36,856 nt of DNA, taken from the IMG/VR virus record IMGVR_UViG_3300046001_011620, positions 1 to 36,856 of that record. One strand, written 5' to 3'. This document shows, piece by piece, positions 1 to 7,942 of this stretch. Numbering within the stretch: the first letter of the stretch is position 1; the number at the start of each line of letters is the position of its first letter. The translations under genes and the position numbers were made by a program. The stretch is from a virus. Under the pieces are notes generated by a model. It searched no databases. It was not told the DNA's origin and worked only from the letters and a program-made list of their open reading frames with translations.

Positions 1-621
1 TCAATTGGCCCTGTCCAACAGCCGCAACGTTCCGTCCGGCAGCGGCCGCTGCAGCTGTGCGGCCATCTCGAACGGCGCGCCCAGCCAGGTTTCCCACTCG
101 GCTTGCTTGGTCAAAATGACGGGCATCGCCTTGGGATGGATCTCCGCGACCTCGGCATTAGGCGCGCAAGTCAGAAATGCGAATAGATCGTCGACGGTCT
201 CACCATCTTTGACCTTGCGGAGCGATTTCCAGCTGCGCACTTCGATCCCTGCAAAGAACATCGGCTGGCCCTCGTCGATAGGTCCAAACCACTGGTTGGC
301 GCCCGGTTTAGGCTCGGCAAACGATGTCACAGGGACAAGGCAGCGGTGGGCTGGACCCAGCCAGCGCCGCCAATGTGGCGAGCTCAAATTGCGCACGTTC
401 GTGACACCGGGGTCACACTCTGTTTTCAGAACGGAAGGCGGAGACGGCATGCCCCAGCGCGCACGCACCAGCTCTAATCCATCAGGTCTGTGGCGAATGA
501 TGGGAGCGAGACGATCCGGGTAAATTGAGCCGGGCTCCAAGTTGCCGGTGCCGTTTTCTAGGCCTGCGAACAGCTGGCGCATCGCGTCCACAGCCATTGT
601 TTGGTTGTAGAGATTGCACAC
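1..621 (-). CDS. SRAP/HMCES-YedK family protein (abasic-site DNA-protein crosslinker)
   Basis: SRAP proteins shield abasic sites in single-stranded DNA by forming a thiazolidine crosslink through Cys2, which must be exposed by removal of Met1. I place the start at the GTG at 621 because the product then begins Met-Cys-Asn-Leu-Tyr-Asn and a GAGG ribosome site lies 8 nt upstream. Other family marks are visible: the WGMPSP segment, NVRN in place of the usual NAR.E, RCLVPVTSF followed by AEP with the conserved acidic residue, and the IHPKAMPVIL histidine motif near the C-terminus. The resulting 206 residues match the usual family size. The reading frame stays open for 330 nt further upstream, which would bury the cysteine (see the next entry). 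It lies outside the prophage and is probably a host gene. The family is confident; the start is an inference from Cys2 and the ribosome site. Confidence 0.8.
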   Translation of the reverse strand: MCNLYNQTMAVDAMRQLFAGLENGTGNLEPGSIYPDRLAPIIRHRPDGLELVRARWGMPSPPSVLKTECDPGVTNVRNLSSPHWRRWLGPAHRCLVPVTSFAEPKPGANQWFGPIDEGQPMFFAGIEVRSWKSLRKVKDGETVDDLFAFLTCAPNAEVAEIHPKAMPVILTKQAEWETWLGAPFEMAAQLQRPLPDGTLRLLDRAN

Positions 622-951
622 TTCGAGATCCTCATCTGGGGCGTTACCGTGCGGTGCATGGTACGAATTGTAGGTGGGCAACATGGTTGCGTCCGCCAAC
701 TCTAGGGTCGGAAAAGCCATCAGAAAAGCAGAGGCGTGCCTCGGGTCTCGAAAGTAAGTCGCGATGGTGTCACCGATTGCAGACCGACCCCCGCCGTGTA
801 ACGCATAGCTGGCCCGACCGACGTGCTTATCGAGCCAACTATACATCGACGTCATCAAGGTGCCGAACCCCAGAGTCGGCACCTTGATGAAGACGCGCAC
901 GGGAAACGCGCCTTCATCCGTTTTCGCCTGAGCTGTTGTTCTGCGCGTCAT
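622..951 (-). other. Open in-frame coding-like segment upstream of SRAP
   Basis: From an ATG at 951 the frame runs without a stop into the SRAP gene. It gives about 110 residues that look like genuine protein, for example a stretch starting SWLDKHVGRASYAL and a later FRDPRHASAFLMAF. No good ribosome site precedes the ATG at 951 or the inner ATG at 855. It could be a small upstream protein fused to SRAP, a separate gene that lost its stop, or chance openness in GC-rich DNA. If the fusion is made, its SRAP domain would lack a free N-terminal cysteine and could not crosslink, so two products from one frame are possible. I do not recognise the domain. Confidence 0.4.
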
Positions 952-1098
952 TCGAGAAGAACAATCACAGAACCGGCGTGAGTCGCAAGCGACATGCAGA
1001 CCTCACGCGCGTTCCAGTTTTTTAAAGGCACTCCGCGACCGCCCTATTACTGGCGGCATCGGCTAGGTCCACGTATGAGGCCAGCCGCCCAACCGAAC

Positions 1099-1151
1099 CT
1101 CGCAACTTTTAGCCGAGTAAATTGAATTTTGTTGATCTTGAAAGTTGCGAG
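1099..1151. repeat. 11-bp perfect inverted repeat upstream of a small membrane peptide
   Basis: CTCGCAACTTT at 1099-1109 is matched by its exact complement AAAGTTGCGAG at 1141-1151, separated by 31 AT-rich bases. It ends 39 nt before the 26-residue ORF at 1191. It may be an operator for that gene or a long-loop hairpin in its leader. The rest of 952-1190 holds no gene that I can support. Confidence 0.5.
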
Positions 1152-1190
1152 CGCATGATGTGGGCGTCGGTATGAGAGGGAGGAATCGCC

Positions 1191-1271
1191 ATGACTGACG
1201 TTCGCCTGACCATCGTATTGTTCACGTTTAACTGCGTTCTCGCAGGGGCGGTCTATCTGCTCATGATGTAA
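1191..1271 (+). CDS. 26-residue single-span membrane peptide
   Basis: ATG at 1191 follows a strong ribosome site (GGGAGG, 6-8 nt spacing) and the frame closes at TAA 1271. After a short polar N-terminus (MTDVR) almost the whole peptide is hydrophobic (LTIVLFTFNCVLAGAVYLLMM), enough for one transmembrane helix. The likely role is a small inner-membrane peptide of unknown function. It lies between the SRAP gene and the proposed prophage end, so it is probably host, though an alternative prophage end at 995 would place it inside the element. The strong ribosome site and the upstream inverted repeat support real expression. No family recognised. Confidence 0.5.
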   Translation: MTDVRLTIVLFTFNCVLAGAVYLLMM

Positions 1272-1347
1272 AGTCTCGGCCGAGCTGCTGCTTGGCAAAA
1301 AGGCGCGCAGAACTCGAGGGTCCGGTCCGACGCGCCTTACACTCCGC

Positions 1348-1353
1348 CGACAG
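1348..1353. repeat. Candidate target-site duplication, copy 1 (CGACAG)
   Basis: CGACAG sits directly before a TG dinucleotide at 1354 and recurs directly after a CA at 36154-36155. Transposing phages of the Mu class carry TG...CA ends flanked by a short target duplication. The duplication in Mu is 5 bp, so 6 bp is slightly off. An alternative pair (CGACA at 990-994 followed by TG at 995) also exists, so the assignment is tentative. Confidence 0.35.
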
Positions 1354-1367
1354 TGCAAATGTTTGGA

Positions 1368-1379
1368 GTGCAATTGCAC
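1368..1379. repeat. 12-bp palindrome near the methylase-side prophage end
   Basis: GTGCAATTGCAC is a perfect palindrome 14 bp inside the proposed terminus. The half sequence GTGCAA also occurs at 1353-1358, 15 bp away. Spaced repeats near an end are what transposase-binding sites would look like, but no matching copies appear at the other end, so function is uncertain. The interval 1272-1420 holds no gene. Confidence 0.35.
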
Positions 1380-1420
1380 AACCCGGCAGATGCAATCCGG
1401 TTCCCAATGGAAGATACCTC

Positions 1421-2245
1421 TTAAATGCTCCCCAACTCATAGTTCGAAATCAACACTTCCGCCCGCTCGGGAACCGCCCCATTGGCCGCGATCGTGTAGG
1501 TCGTCTTCACCTCGCGGAATCGGAAGGCTTTGAAGGTTTCGCGCACGCCTTCAACGTCGTTTAAAGACAGGATGAAACGCCCCTTTAAAGCCCCCAAAAC
1601 CATCGCCAGTTCTTCAAACCGCTCACGGCTGAACAGAGCCTTCCCATAGTCACCCTCGCAGCCCCAATACGGCGGATCGAGATAGAACAGCGTCTCGGGT
1701 CGGTCCACGCGGCGGATGAAATCGGCGAAGTCCAAACTGGTCACCGTCACCCCCGATAGGCGGCTGTGCAAGGCCTCCAGATCAGGCTCCAGCGTGGTCA
1801 GATTGAAGCGCCCCGGCCGCTCTACAGCCAGCCCGAAATTCTTGCCCGAAACCTTGCCACCAAAGGCCAGTTTTTGCAGGTAAAGGAAGCGCGCTGCGCG
1901 CTGCAAATCGGTCAGGGTATCTGGGTCCACATCGACCAGGCGGTTGAAGTTTGCCTGCGTCGTGATCTGGAATCGCAGCATGTCGAGGAAGGCGACGTAA
2001 TGCTCCTGCAGCACCCGGAACAAGTTGTAGACGTCGCGGCCCCGGTCATTGATAAACTCAGCAGACGGACATCGTGTCCGCCGCAAGAAGATGCCGCCCA
2101 TGCCGACAAAAGGCTCGGCATAGGTTCGGTGCTGGATGTCGTTGTCGATCAGCGCGCAGATGCGTTTTGCAAGGTTGCGCTTACCGCCGAGCCACGGGGC
2201 AACCGGGCGAACGGGTGTGATCGGCGAGAGGGTAACTGGCTTCAA
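1421..2245 (-). CDS. D12-class DNA N6-adenine methyltransferase (Dam-like)
   Basis: Transfers a methyl group from S-adenosylmethionine to adenine N6; in a phage this usually protects against host restriction. Visible motifs are PWLGGKRNLAKRI (motif X), the FVGMGG SAM-binding motif, and the catalytic LDPPYWG motif near residue 190 of 274. I choose the TTG at 2245: it overlaps the Com stop as TTGA and has GGAG 8 nt upstream. An ATG at 2335 in the same frame would add 30 residues inside the Com gene but lacks a ribosome site. The gene takes the place of mom in Mu and is probably the last gene of a com-dam unit, with translation coupled to Com. The target sequence cannot be told from this reading. 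Confidence 0.88.
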   Translation of the reverse strand: MKPVTLSPITPVRPVAPWLGGKRNLAKRICALIDNDIQHRTYAEPFVGMGGIFLRRTRCPSAEFINDRGRDVYNLFRVLQEHYVAFLDMLRFQITTQANFNRLVDVDPDTLTDLQRAARFLYLQKLAFGGKVSGKNFGLAVERPGRFNLTTLEPDLEALHSRLSGVTVTSLDFADFIRRVDRPETLFYLDPPYWGCEGDYGKALFSRERFEELAMVLGALKGRFILSLNDVEGVRETFKAFRFREVKTTYTIAANGAVPERAEVLISNYELGSI

Positions 2246-2424
2246 GTTTTGGCTCCGAACAGGTTTGGCGCGGAGGAGCGCTCTGGGTTCGGGCTCGGCG
2301 GCCTCAAGTGATTGAACGCCCGACAACGCGGGCATTTCACGGAAAGGGCACCAATCAGCGCCCCTGCCTGCATTTTAAATAGCAACCGCGCACAGGCGCA
2401 GCAACGAATCTCTTGATCCGGCAT
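2242..2424 (-). CDS. com: Com-like zinc-binding translational regulator
   Basis: In Mu, Com binds the mom mRNA and opens a hairpin so that the modification gene is translated. This 60-residue protein has the Com layout: EIRC-C-A-C then LLFK, followed by VKCPRC and FNHLRPPSPNPE, giving two Cys pairs for one zinc. The start is set at ATG 2424; a GTG at 2439 would add five residues. It overlaps the start of the methylase gene, as com overlaps mom, although the partner here is a D12 adenine methylase. Function is inferred from Mu Com; the RNA target has not been mapped. A GATC site lies at the start of the gene (2415-2418). Confidence 0.82.
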   Translation of the reverse strand: MPDQEIRCCACARLLFKMQAGALIGALSVKCPRCRAFNHLRPPSPNPERSSAPNLFGAKT

Positions 2425-2568
2425 GTAGAATCGACCCACTTTCGCCGCGCCTCTCGAGGGGTGGAGCGGCCATATGTTTCTTTTGGTCGGCGGGGCTTGT
2501 CTTGGCGGATAGTCCCCGTGCTGGAGGGTGTTAGTGCACCCCCCGGCCTCCTTATGAGGCTGGTATTT
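2425..2568 (-). promoter_or_regulatory. Gap upstream of com: likely leader or promoter region
   Basis: This 144-bp stretch separates the tail genes from com-dam and has no gene. Mu drives com-mom from its own activated promoter in the equivalent gap. I see an imperfect hairpin (CCGGCCTC at 2544-2551, loop, GAGGCTGG) followed on the plus strand by TATTTT, which would read better as a plus-strand terminator. GATC sites occur just outside at 2578 and 2415; in Mu, Dam methylation of GATC sites controls mom. I find no convincing -10/-35 pair and no copy of the CCTACA-N6-TGTAGG site. Confidence 0.3.
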
Positions 2569-3108
2569 TCAGGCCCCGATCACCCACAGAGCAGGGTCAT
2601 CAACATCGGTGCTGCTGGGGTCCATCTCCTTGATCGCCCAGGACCGCGCATAGATGGCCGAGACGAAAGCTGCGCCCATTTGCCATAGCTGGATCATCTG
2701 CATGGGGGCCAACTGATGCAGCACATTCTGGCGATCATTGAAGTCCATCAGCGTCGAGCTGTCGCCCGCGCTGAGCCTAAGCTGCGCGCCAAATGCCAAG
2801 CCCTGAAGGCTGGTCTGGTCTTCCGGCCGCCCTTGCAGCGCAACGGTGCCGTGGCCTGTGATCTCCACATCTGTGCCAGCGGTGATGACCTGCAACCGTT
2901 TGGTGTTTACGGCAGCTCTGAAAGCCAAGCGCGCAGGCTCAAGATTGAACAGTTCAAGCTGACCGTCGATCACCTGCCACGCTGTCAGATCGCCAAGTTC
3001 CTGCGCCGCAACGCTGACCCAAGCCCCTCCGATACCGGCAGGAACCTCGTCGCCATCGACCGTGAACAGGATCAAACCAGTGATCGCGTCATAACAAATT
3101 TGCATCAT
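2569..3108 (-). CDS. DUF4376-like tail-fibre-associated protein
   Basis: 179 residues starting at ATG 3108, which overlaps the stop of the tail-tip gene as ATGA; ATG 3105 is an alternative. The C-terminal half (ending AFVSAIYARSWAIKEM) resembles the DUF4376 domain often found in proteins encoded just after phage tail fibres, where they are thought to help fibre assembly or form part of the fibre. The N-terminal half is beta-rich and unrecognised. Its place directly after the large tail-tip/adhesin gene supports a role with it. Confidence 0.55.
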   Translation of the reverse strand: MMQICYDAITGLILFTVDGDEVPAGIGGAWVSVAAQELGDLTAWQVIDGQLELFNLEPARLAFRAAVNTKRLQVITAGTDVEITGHGTVALQGRPEDQTSLQGLAFGAQLRLSAGDSSTLMDFNDRQNVLHQLAPMQMIQLWQMGAAFVSAIYARSWAIKEMDPSSTDVDDPALWVIGA

Positions 3109-6100
3109 CAAGCGCCCCAACTCCCCATTGAATAGAAGGTGTAGTAAATTGTGCGGGCGTTGGCGGATGCAGTCCACGTTGGAGTCTTATCACTAATCAG
3201 AGTAACCAAATTCGTATTCCAGACCCATATATCGTGGCCGACAGTTACCTGAATATTGCCTATGTTAAGCATGGTGTCCGAGTTTGTTCTAAGCACCCAG
3301 ATGCCCGCACCCAAGTTCGGAAAAGTTCCATTGACGCTTGCCGCTTTACTGAACGAGCCGGTAGCTGTCGGAGTCAGAGGAACCACATCGGCTTTGATGT
3401 CCACCGCCATGCTGTACGAGTATTTTACCCGCCCGCCGCCGCCCGCCGCGCCGTTACCAGCACCGTCACCGCCAGCGCCAATGATGATCTCAATCGCTGG
3501 AGCTGCATATCCGCTGAGATCAACAGACGCGATGTCCACAAGACTGCTCGCTTTACCACCGCGCGCCGTGGCGCTTTTCGTGGTCACATTGCCGCTCGAT
3601 CCGCCACCAGCTGTGGTGTCATATGAGTTATAATTGCCCCCACCGCCCGCGCCTAAAGTGCCCGCTGTCGCAGCCGAGTTAGAAGTTCCCGCAGCACCGC
3701 CAGAGGCCAGAGAGCTGCTTTGCCCACTGGTTGTTGATCCGTTTCCAGCGTTATTCGCTCCAGTTGCGGTGTAGGTGGCTTTGAGCACGGTGCCGTCATA
3801 GAGTTTCACGACGGTGTCGCCACCTGGGTTGCCCGTTTGATAGGCGAAGCTGTAGCCGTTGTTTGTGACCCCCCAACCTTCAGCACCGCCGCCGATCAGG
3901 TCGAACGAGAAGGCTTTTGTGCCAACAGGCAAAGCTGTTTTGGCGGTTGTGGCGGTTTTGATAACCACGGTAGGAAGGGTAGTGCCGCTCACGAAGTGAC
4001 TGGCATTGACCATTTTAAGTCCTGTCTGGTCGCTCGCTTGGACATACTGGTCTCTGCCTGATATCTTTTTACCCGCGATCAGGCCAAAGCCAGCTACGCC
4101 TCCAGCACCCATAGTTCGGCCAAAATATATCCCATCCTGAGACAGATCGAATGCGCTGTCCTTGCCGACCGACAGCGCGCCGGTATCGGTAATCTCCAAA
4201 AGCTCAGTGATTTCGAGCAGGCGGGTTTGGATCTTGCCCAATTTCAGAACGCTCGCGTTGAAGCCTTCATCACTCACATCCGCGGTCGAAATGCCAATCG
4301 ACGGTGCGGTCACATCGACCCATGCTGACCAGGCGGTGGCACGCCCTGGGGCGACCGGAATGCCCTGCGCCTGATAGGTGACGCCCAGGACAATGCCATC
4401 GGTCAGCGGTATCCGCCCCCCATCAACGTCAGAAACCGTCCCAACCTTTACAACATAGCCAGTATCTTTGACCCGCACCGTATATTGTACGGCCTCCACC
4501 GCATCCATATCGGTGGCAGACCACGTCATGAGAATGCCCGGTTTGCGCGGCACGCCGTAGCCATCGGCCACCTCGAGCGGCTGAACATCCCATGCATCAA
4601 GCACCTGCGGGGCCGCGATGACGGAGGCCGAGGACGCCGTCGATTGCGCAATCAAGCTGCCGGTGAACACAAAATCTGCGGCATCGACCTCGCGCACCGA
4701 AACCCTCTGCAGGGCGGTATTCACATCATCGGCCAGCTGCGCCAGATCGAAAAGCTTGGCTGTGTAACTGTTGCGGGCGCTGGTCCAGCTGATGACGTCC
4801 AGCGGCTCCAAAATAGCGGCATCGGGTGCCAGCGTCATATTGTGGCGGCGGAACCTACGTTCATCGGCGATGTAAGCGGCCATGATCCGCTGCACCTGGT
4901 CGGGGTATGGGCAGGCGGGCAGATCGAGGCCGACCACCCGGCGCTCGCCGTCCTCGGTCTCCCAAGCGGTATTGTAGAGCGAGGGCGCGCTTTTCGCGAT
5001 CCACATCACTGCAGGGTCAGGGTATTTGGCATCGATGCCGTTCTGGCGGCCGTCGGCCTGCGGGAACGGATCATAGTCTTGCGCCTTGCTGACCACGATA
5101 TCGTCATCGGTCAGGAACATCACAGGCAGGCCCGGCCCACCGACGCGGACCTTGAATTCGCCGCCGACTTCCGCGATCTCGCCCGCGCAGCCCTTGAACA
5201 ATTCTTCAATGACGGCAGCAGGCTCCATATTCACCCGCACTTCATAGCCTGCCCGAAACTGCGCCACCGCAGGGCCTGTGGTGACATCGCAGGTGTTCAT
5301 CGCCGAGAACCATGACGCGGTCGGCAGATCAACTGCCTCAATGGCCCCGCCCCAAACGCCTAAGCCTGCGATGGTGATGCCTCGGCTGACGTTATAGGCC
5401 ATGACGATGGGGTTGGTGGACTGCTGATAGGTCGCAGGTGTGCCCCATCGATGCGCACCAGACCCGCCGATGCTGGTGTCCTTGCGCGGATCGTAAAGCT
5501 TGATGCCACCACTCTCGATCAGCACCGAGGGAAATTCAGTGTAGACCTCACGGTTATAACGAAAGGTGAAAATCACATAAGGCACGCCGGTGCCGATCAT
5601 ATCCGCCAGCCACGGCCGCTCGGGATAGCTGCCATATTTGGCCCGCAGCATTGGATCTGCGACGGTCTGCGTGCCGTCGTAGTATTTGACCCAAGCGTAG
5701 CCCGCATAGATGCCCGTCAGGTCGTTGCCGTAGTCGCCATTCACGGTGGCGGCGATATCGATCCAAGCGCCATTGATCGCCACACGATCAAGAGTTTGAC
5801 CTGCGACGTCTCCCACGGCGATGACATAGGTCAGATAGGCATTTGGGGTTTTGTCCACCTTGCCATGCGTCATCGGCGGGCAAACCGCGTCCCCAGCGGT
5901 GGCATATTTACCCAGCACAAAGCCCACCGGATTGGTGCCGCCGGTTGCGGTCTGCGAGGTGGTGATGCCCGAGGCGTTTTGCTTGGTTTTTGGACCCAAG
6001 GCGCGACTGAGCGCACTGAACGCCACCGAGGTGAGCAGTCGACCCGCGATGGTGGACATGAAGGTACCAAAGGCGGTGGCACCCAGCGCTGCACCAAAGC

Positions 6101-6209
6101 CAGCGCCACTTGCCATCAGCGCCACGAACACCGGCCCGGCCGAGGCTTCAGAGACCGTCAGGATATAGGCCAGCAAAGCCCAGCAAAGCGTCAGGAAATA
6201 GCGCATCAT
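3108..6209 (-). CDS. Tail-tip / host-specificity protein (J-like) with glycine-rich C-terminus
   Basis: This 1033-residue protein is the likely central tip or receptor-binding protein of a long non-contractile tail, comparable to lambda J and the RcGTA tail-tip protein. It opens with a hydrophobic signal-like segment (residues 1-24) and a small-residue glycine-zipper stretch (about 28-60). The long middle is typical tail-tip sequence. From about residue 780 it becomes strongly glycine/serine/asparagine rich (GAGGGGNYNSYDTTAGG and similar), as in phage adhesins whose glycine-rich loops contact receptors. It overlaps the upstream gene by 4 nt (ATGATG start) and the downstream DUF4376 gene by 1 nt. 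The tip assignment is firm; adhesin function is inferred. Confidence 0.82.
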   Translation of the reverse strand: MMRYFLTLCWALLAYILTVSEASAGPVFVALMASGAGFGAALGATAFGTFMSTIAGRLLTSVAFSALSRALGPKTKQNASGITTSQTATGGTNPVGFVLGKYATAGDAVCPPMTHGKVDKTPNAYLTYVIAVGDVAGQTLDRVAINGAWIDIAATVNGDYGNDLTGIYAGYAWVKYYDGTQTVADPMLRAKYGSYPERPWLADMIGTGVPYVIFTFRYNREVYTEFPSVLIESGGIKLYDPRKDTSIGGSGAHRWGTPATYQQSTNPIVMAYNVSRGITIAGLGVWGGAIEAVDLPTASWFSAMNTCDVTTGPAVAQFRAGYEVRVNMEPAAVIEELFKGCAGEIAEVGGEFKVRVGGPGLPVMFLTDDDIVVSKAQDYDPFPQADGRQNGIDAKYPDPAVMWIAKSAPSLYNTAWETEDGERRVVGLDLPACPYPDQVQRIMAAYIADERRFRRHNMTLAPDAAILEPLDVISWTSARNSYTAKLFDLAQLADDVNTALQRVSVREVDAADFVFTGSLIAQSTASSASVIAAPQVLDAWDVQPLEVADGYGVPRKPGILMTWSATDMDAVEAVQYTVRVKDTGYVVKVGTVSDVDGGRIPLTDGIVLGVTYQAQGIPVAPGRATAWSAWVDVTAPSIGISTADVSDEGFNASVLKLGKIQTRLLEITELLEITDTGALSVGKDSAFDLSQDGIYFGRTMGAGGVAGFGLIAGKKISGRDQYVQASDQTGLKMVNASHFVSGTTLPTVVIKTATTAKTALPVGTKAFSFDLIGGGAEGWGVTNNGYSFAYQTGNPGGDTVVKLYDGTVLKATYTATGANNAGNGSTTSGQSSSLASGGAAGTSNSAATAGTLGAGGGGNYNSYDTTAGGGSSGNVTTKSATARGGKASSLVDIASVDLSGYAAPAIEIIIGAGGDGAGNGAAGGGGRVKYSYSMAVDIKADVVPLTPTATGSFSKAASVNGTFPNLGAGIWVLRTNSDTMLNIGNIQVTVGHDIWVWNTNLVTLISDKTPTWTASANARTIYYTFYSMGSWGA

Positions 6210-6610
6210 GGCACCCGATACGCGGTGCGCGCATGGGTCAGCGGCAGAGTGCCCAGCCCAGAAAGCGCCAAGACATAAATGCCCTCGCCTTGGACGACTC
6301 CCAGCACAGCGCCTTCAGGCCCATCAAGCACTGCAAGATCGCCGGGAGCGGCAAAGGCAGTCGGGATTTCTTCAAAATGCTCGGCAGCAAAGGCCAGATG
6401 ATCGGCAAAACCCGCGCGTTTAAGAGCCGTTAAACCGCCTCTTAACGTGGTGTATTTGCCGCGCCATGTGGCCGCGAGATCAACACCGGTCATTGCCGCG
6501 ACGCACCCGGCCGCGAACAATGCGCAATCGTGCTTGCCATATTCAAAGGCCAGCTGCGCACATGAACCTACATGGTCGATCAGGCGGGGTTTCCAATCGG
6601 GATACCTCAT
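6206..6610 (-). CDS. NlpC/P60-like tail hydrolase (DUF6950-type)
   Basis: 134 residues. KHDCALFAAG near residue 27 carries the candidate nucleophile cysteine of NlpC/P60-type peptidases, and the segment LAALDG...GVVQGEGIYVLALSG fits the short phage version of that fold. In gene transfer agents and lambda-type tails such a protein sits directly before the tip gene and is thought to trim peptidoglycan during DNA injection. It overlaps the DUF2163-like gene upstream and the tip gene downstream by 4 nt each, so all are co-translated. I could not assign the catalytic histidine with certainty. Confidence 0.6.
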   Translation of the reverse strand: MRYPDWKPRLIDHVGSCAQLAFEYGKHDCALFAAGCVAAMTGVDLAATWRGKYTTLRGGLTALKRAGFADHLAFAAEHFEEIPTAFAAPGDLAVLDGPEGAVLGVVQGEGIYVLALSGLGTLPLTHARTAYRVP

Positions 6611-7278
6611 CTGTCGCTCCCCCCACGGTCTTGATTGGGATTGACGTAGGGAACGCGGGGTGGAGGCGGCGGACCTCCGGCTTTGATCTCACCCCAAGAG
6701 GTTTTGACGCTGCCGCTGACATCCTTGTAACGGTAGAACCGATCTCCGCCACGCAAGGATTGCACCGCATCGCTGCGGGTGAGCGTCAAGCCATGTGTCA
6801 GGCTTTCGGCGGCACTGGCGAGCGTGACATCCACCTTGCTGTCGCCACCAATCGCGGCCGTCTGAATCGGAGCCCGATCAATTACGCCCTTCCACAACCG
6901 TTTTGGCGTGGCGATCATCGCGCCTGTGAGCGGATCGAAGAAGGCGCGGTGAATCTCTGACGGAGCACGCCAAGCGTCCATGCTGCGCAAAAGCAAGTTC
7001 ACCTCGTCAAACAACGGTGACAACGCCACCCGCTGCATCCGCACCACAAGCCCTGCCTGCATGACAATCGGGTCAATGCTCTTCAGAGCACCGCCACCGC
7101 GATAAAGCCGCTCTTCGCCGTTGATGGTAAAGGTTGCATCCTCTTCACCGGTCCAGAACCCCATGCCGGTGCGCAAGCCAGTCGCACGGTCGCGCGGACG
7201 CACCCAGAACAACACACGGGCTTTCCATGAGTCGCGGGCTTGCAGATAGGCAAGTTCGGCAGTTGTGTAAGACCGCAT
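6607..7278 (-). CDS. DUF2163-like baseplate/tail-hub protein
   Basis: 223 residues starting at ATG 7278. The layout (early segment VLFWVRPRDRATG, GFWTGEEDATFTINGEERLY, then RMQRVALSPLFDEV and SLRGGDRFYRYKDV) resembles the DUF2163 family. In gene transfer agent tails these form part of the hub between tail tube and tip. The C-terminus is a proline-rich tail (GGPPPPPRVP). It sits in the usual order: tape measure, distal-tail-like protein, DUF2163, NlpC/P60, tip. Structural role inferred from the family and order. Confidence 0.65.
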   Translation of the reverse strand: MRSYTTAELAYLQARDSWKARVLFWVRPRDRATGLRTGMGFWTGEEDATFTINGEERLYRGGGALKSIDPIVMQAGLVVRMQRVALSPLFDEVNLLLRSMDAWRAPSEIHRAFFDPLTGAMIATPKRLWKGVIDRAPIQTAAIGGDSKVDVTLASAAESLTHGLTLTRSDAVQSLRGGDRFYRYKDVSGSVKTSWGEIKAGGPPPPPRVPYVNPNQDRGGSDR

Positions 7279-7280
7279 TG

Positions 7281-7940
7281 CTACCTCAGACTCTGTTGAA
7301 ACTTGAACGCCATGCCATCGGTCACCGATTTGGCGCTGTTGCCGGTGTCAATCGAATTGGGCACGATGACCGCTTTGCAGGACGCCTTGAGCAAGGTCAC
7401 CGCGGCACCAACAGCCGCGCCATCACGCAGCGGCGGTGTGATCTCGAAGGTGGGCGTGATGCCACCGATTGCCGTGGTCACAAGGCTTGTAAACACCCGG
7501 TGCAAAGCGCGGCGCACCGGCGCGGTGCCATAGTCAAACGCCAGATAATCTCCCCGACTTAGGCGATAACCAGTGGGCAAGGCTTGCAGGCGGATGTCGC
7601 GTTTGTTGGCTCCGATGGTGTGCAGGGTCGGAGCGGCTGCGCCAAGTACGCTGCCCGTCGGGTCCAACAAAGGCGCGGGGCGGCGAGGATCATAGGCATA
7701 AAATGACCGTGCCGGACCGCGCAGCAGATCCAGCAGACCTTGGACGGTTGCCGCTTCGTTGAGCAACATCTGGCCAAGGCGGACATCGCCCGTCCACAGC
7801 ATCGGCGCAAGATCAGCGCGCAGCAGCTCGCCGCCGCCCGTCATGTTCATTTCAACGTTTTCGGGAATGTCGAACTTGATGTTCTTGATCAGCAGCTGAT
7901 CCATGAACGTCGCGGCATCTAAGGGAAAACTGACAGCCAT
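7281..7940 (-). CDS. Distal-tail-like protein (DUF2460-like position)
   Basis: 219 residues between the tape-measure and DUF2163 genes, with 2-nt gaps on both sides. In siphovirus and gene-transfer-agent tails this position holds the distal tail (hub) protein that caps the tube. The sequence is beta-rich with no enzyme motif; a DPRRPAPLLDPTGS loop lies near residue 85. I do not recognise the family strongly, so the call rests mainly on the order of genes. Confidence 0.5.
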   Translation of the reverse strand: MAVSFPLDAATFMDQLLIKNIKFDIPENVEMNMTGGGELLRADLAPMLWTGDVRLGQMLLNEAATVQGLLDLLRGPARSFYAYDPRRPAPLLDPTGSVLGAAAPTLHTIGANKRDIRLQALPTGYRLSRGDYLAFDYGTAPVRRALHRVFTSLVTTAIGGITPTFEITPPLRDGAAVGAAVTLLKASCKAVIVPNSIDTGNSAKSVTDGMAFKFQQSLR

Positions 7941-7942
7941 TT

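Noticed and set aside
1047-1379. 110-codon minus-strand frame near the left phage end
   Set aside because: No ribosome site, odd composition, and it crosses the proposed terminus and the well-supported small plus-strand gene.
2544-2570. Intrinsic terminator for the minus-strand tail operon before com
   Set aside because: The hairpin pairs well only on the plus strand (G-U becomes A-C on the minus strand), and the T-run is also on the plus strand.
3420-3760. Short repeats in the glycine-rich region as a CRISPR or DGR template
   Set aside because: They are irregular codon repeats for Gly/Ser/Asn; no spacer pattern, no reverse transcriptase and no cas genes are present.
4485-6278. Long plus-strand open frames (276 and 275 codons) opposite the tail-tip gene
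   Set aside because: They are antisense to a clear coding gene, lack ribosome sites and have His/Arg-rich shadow composition typical of GC-rich DNA.
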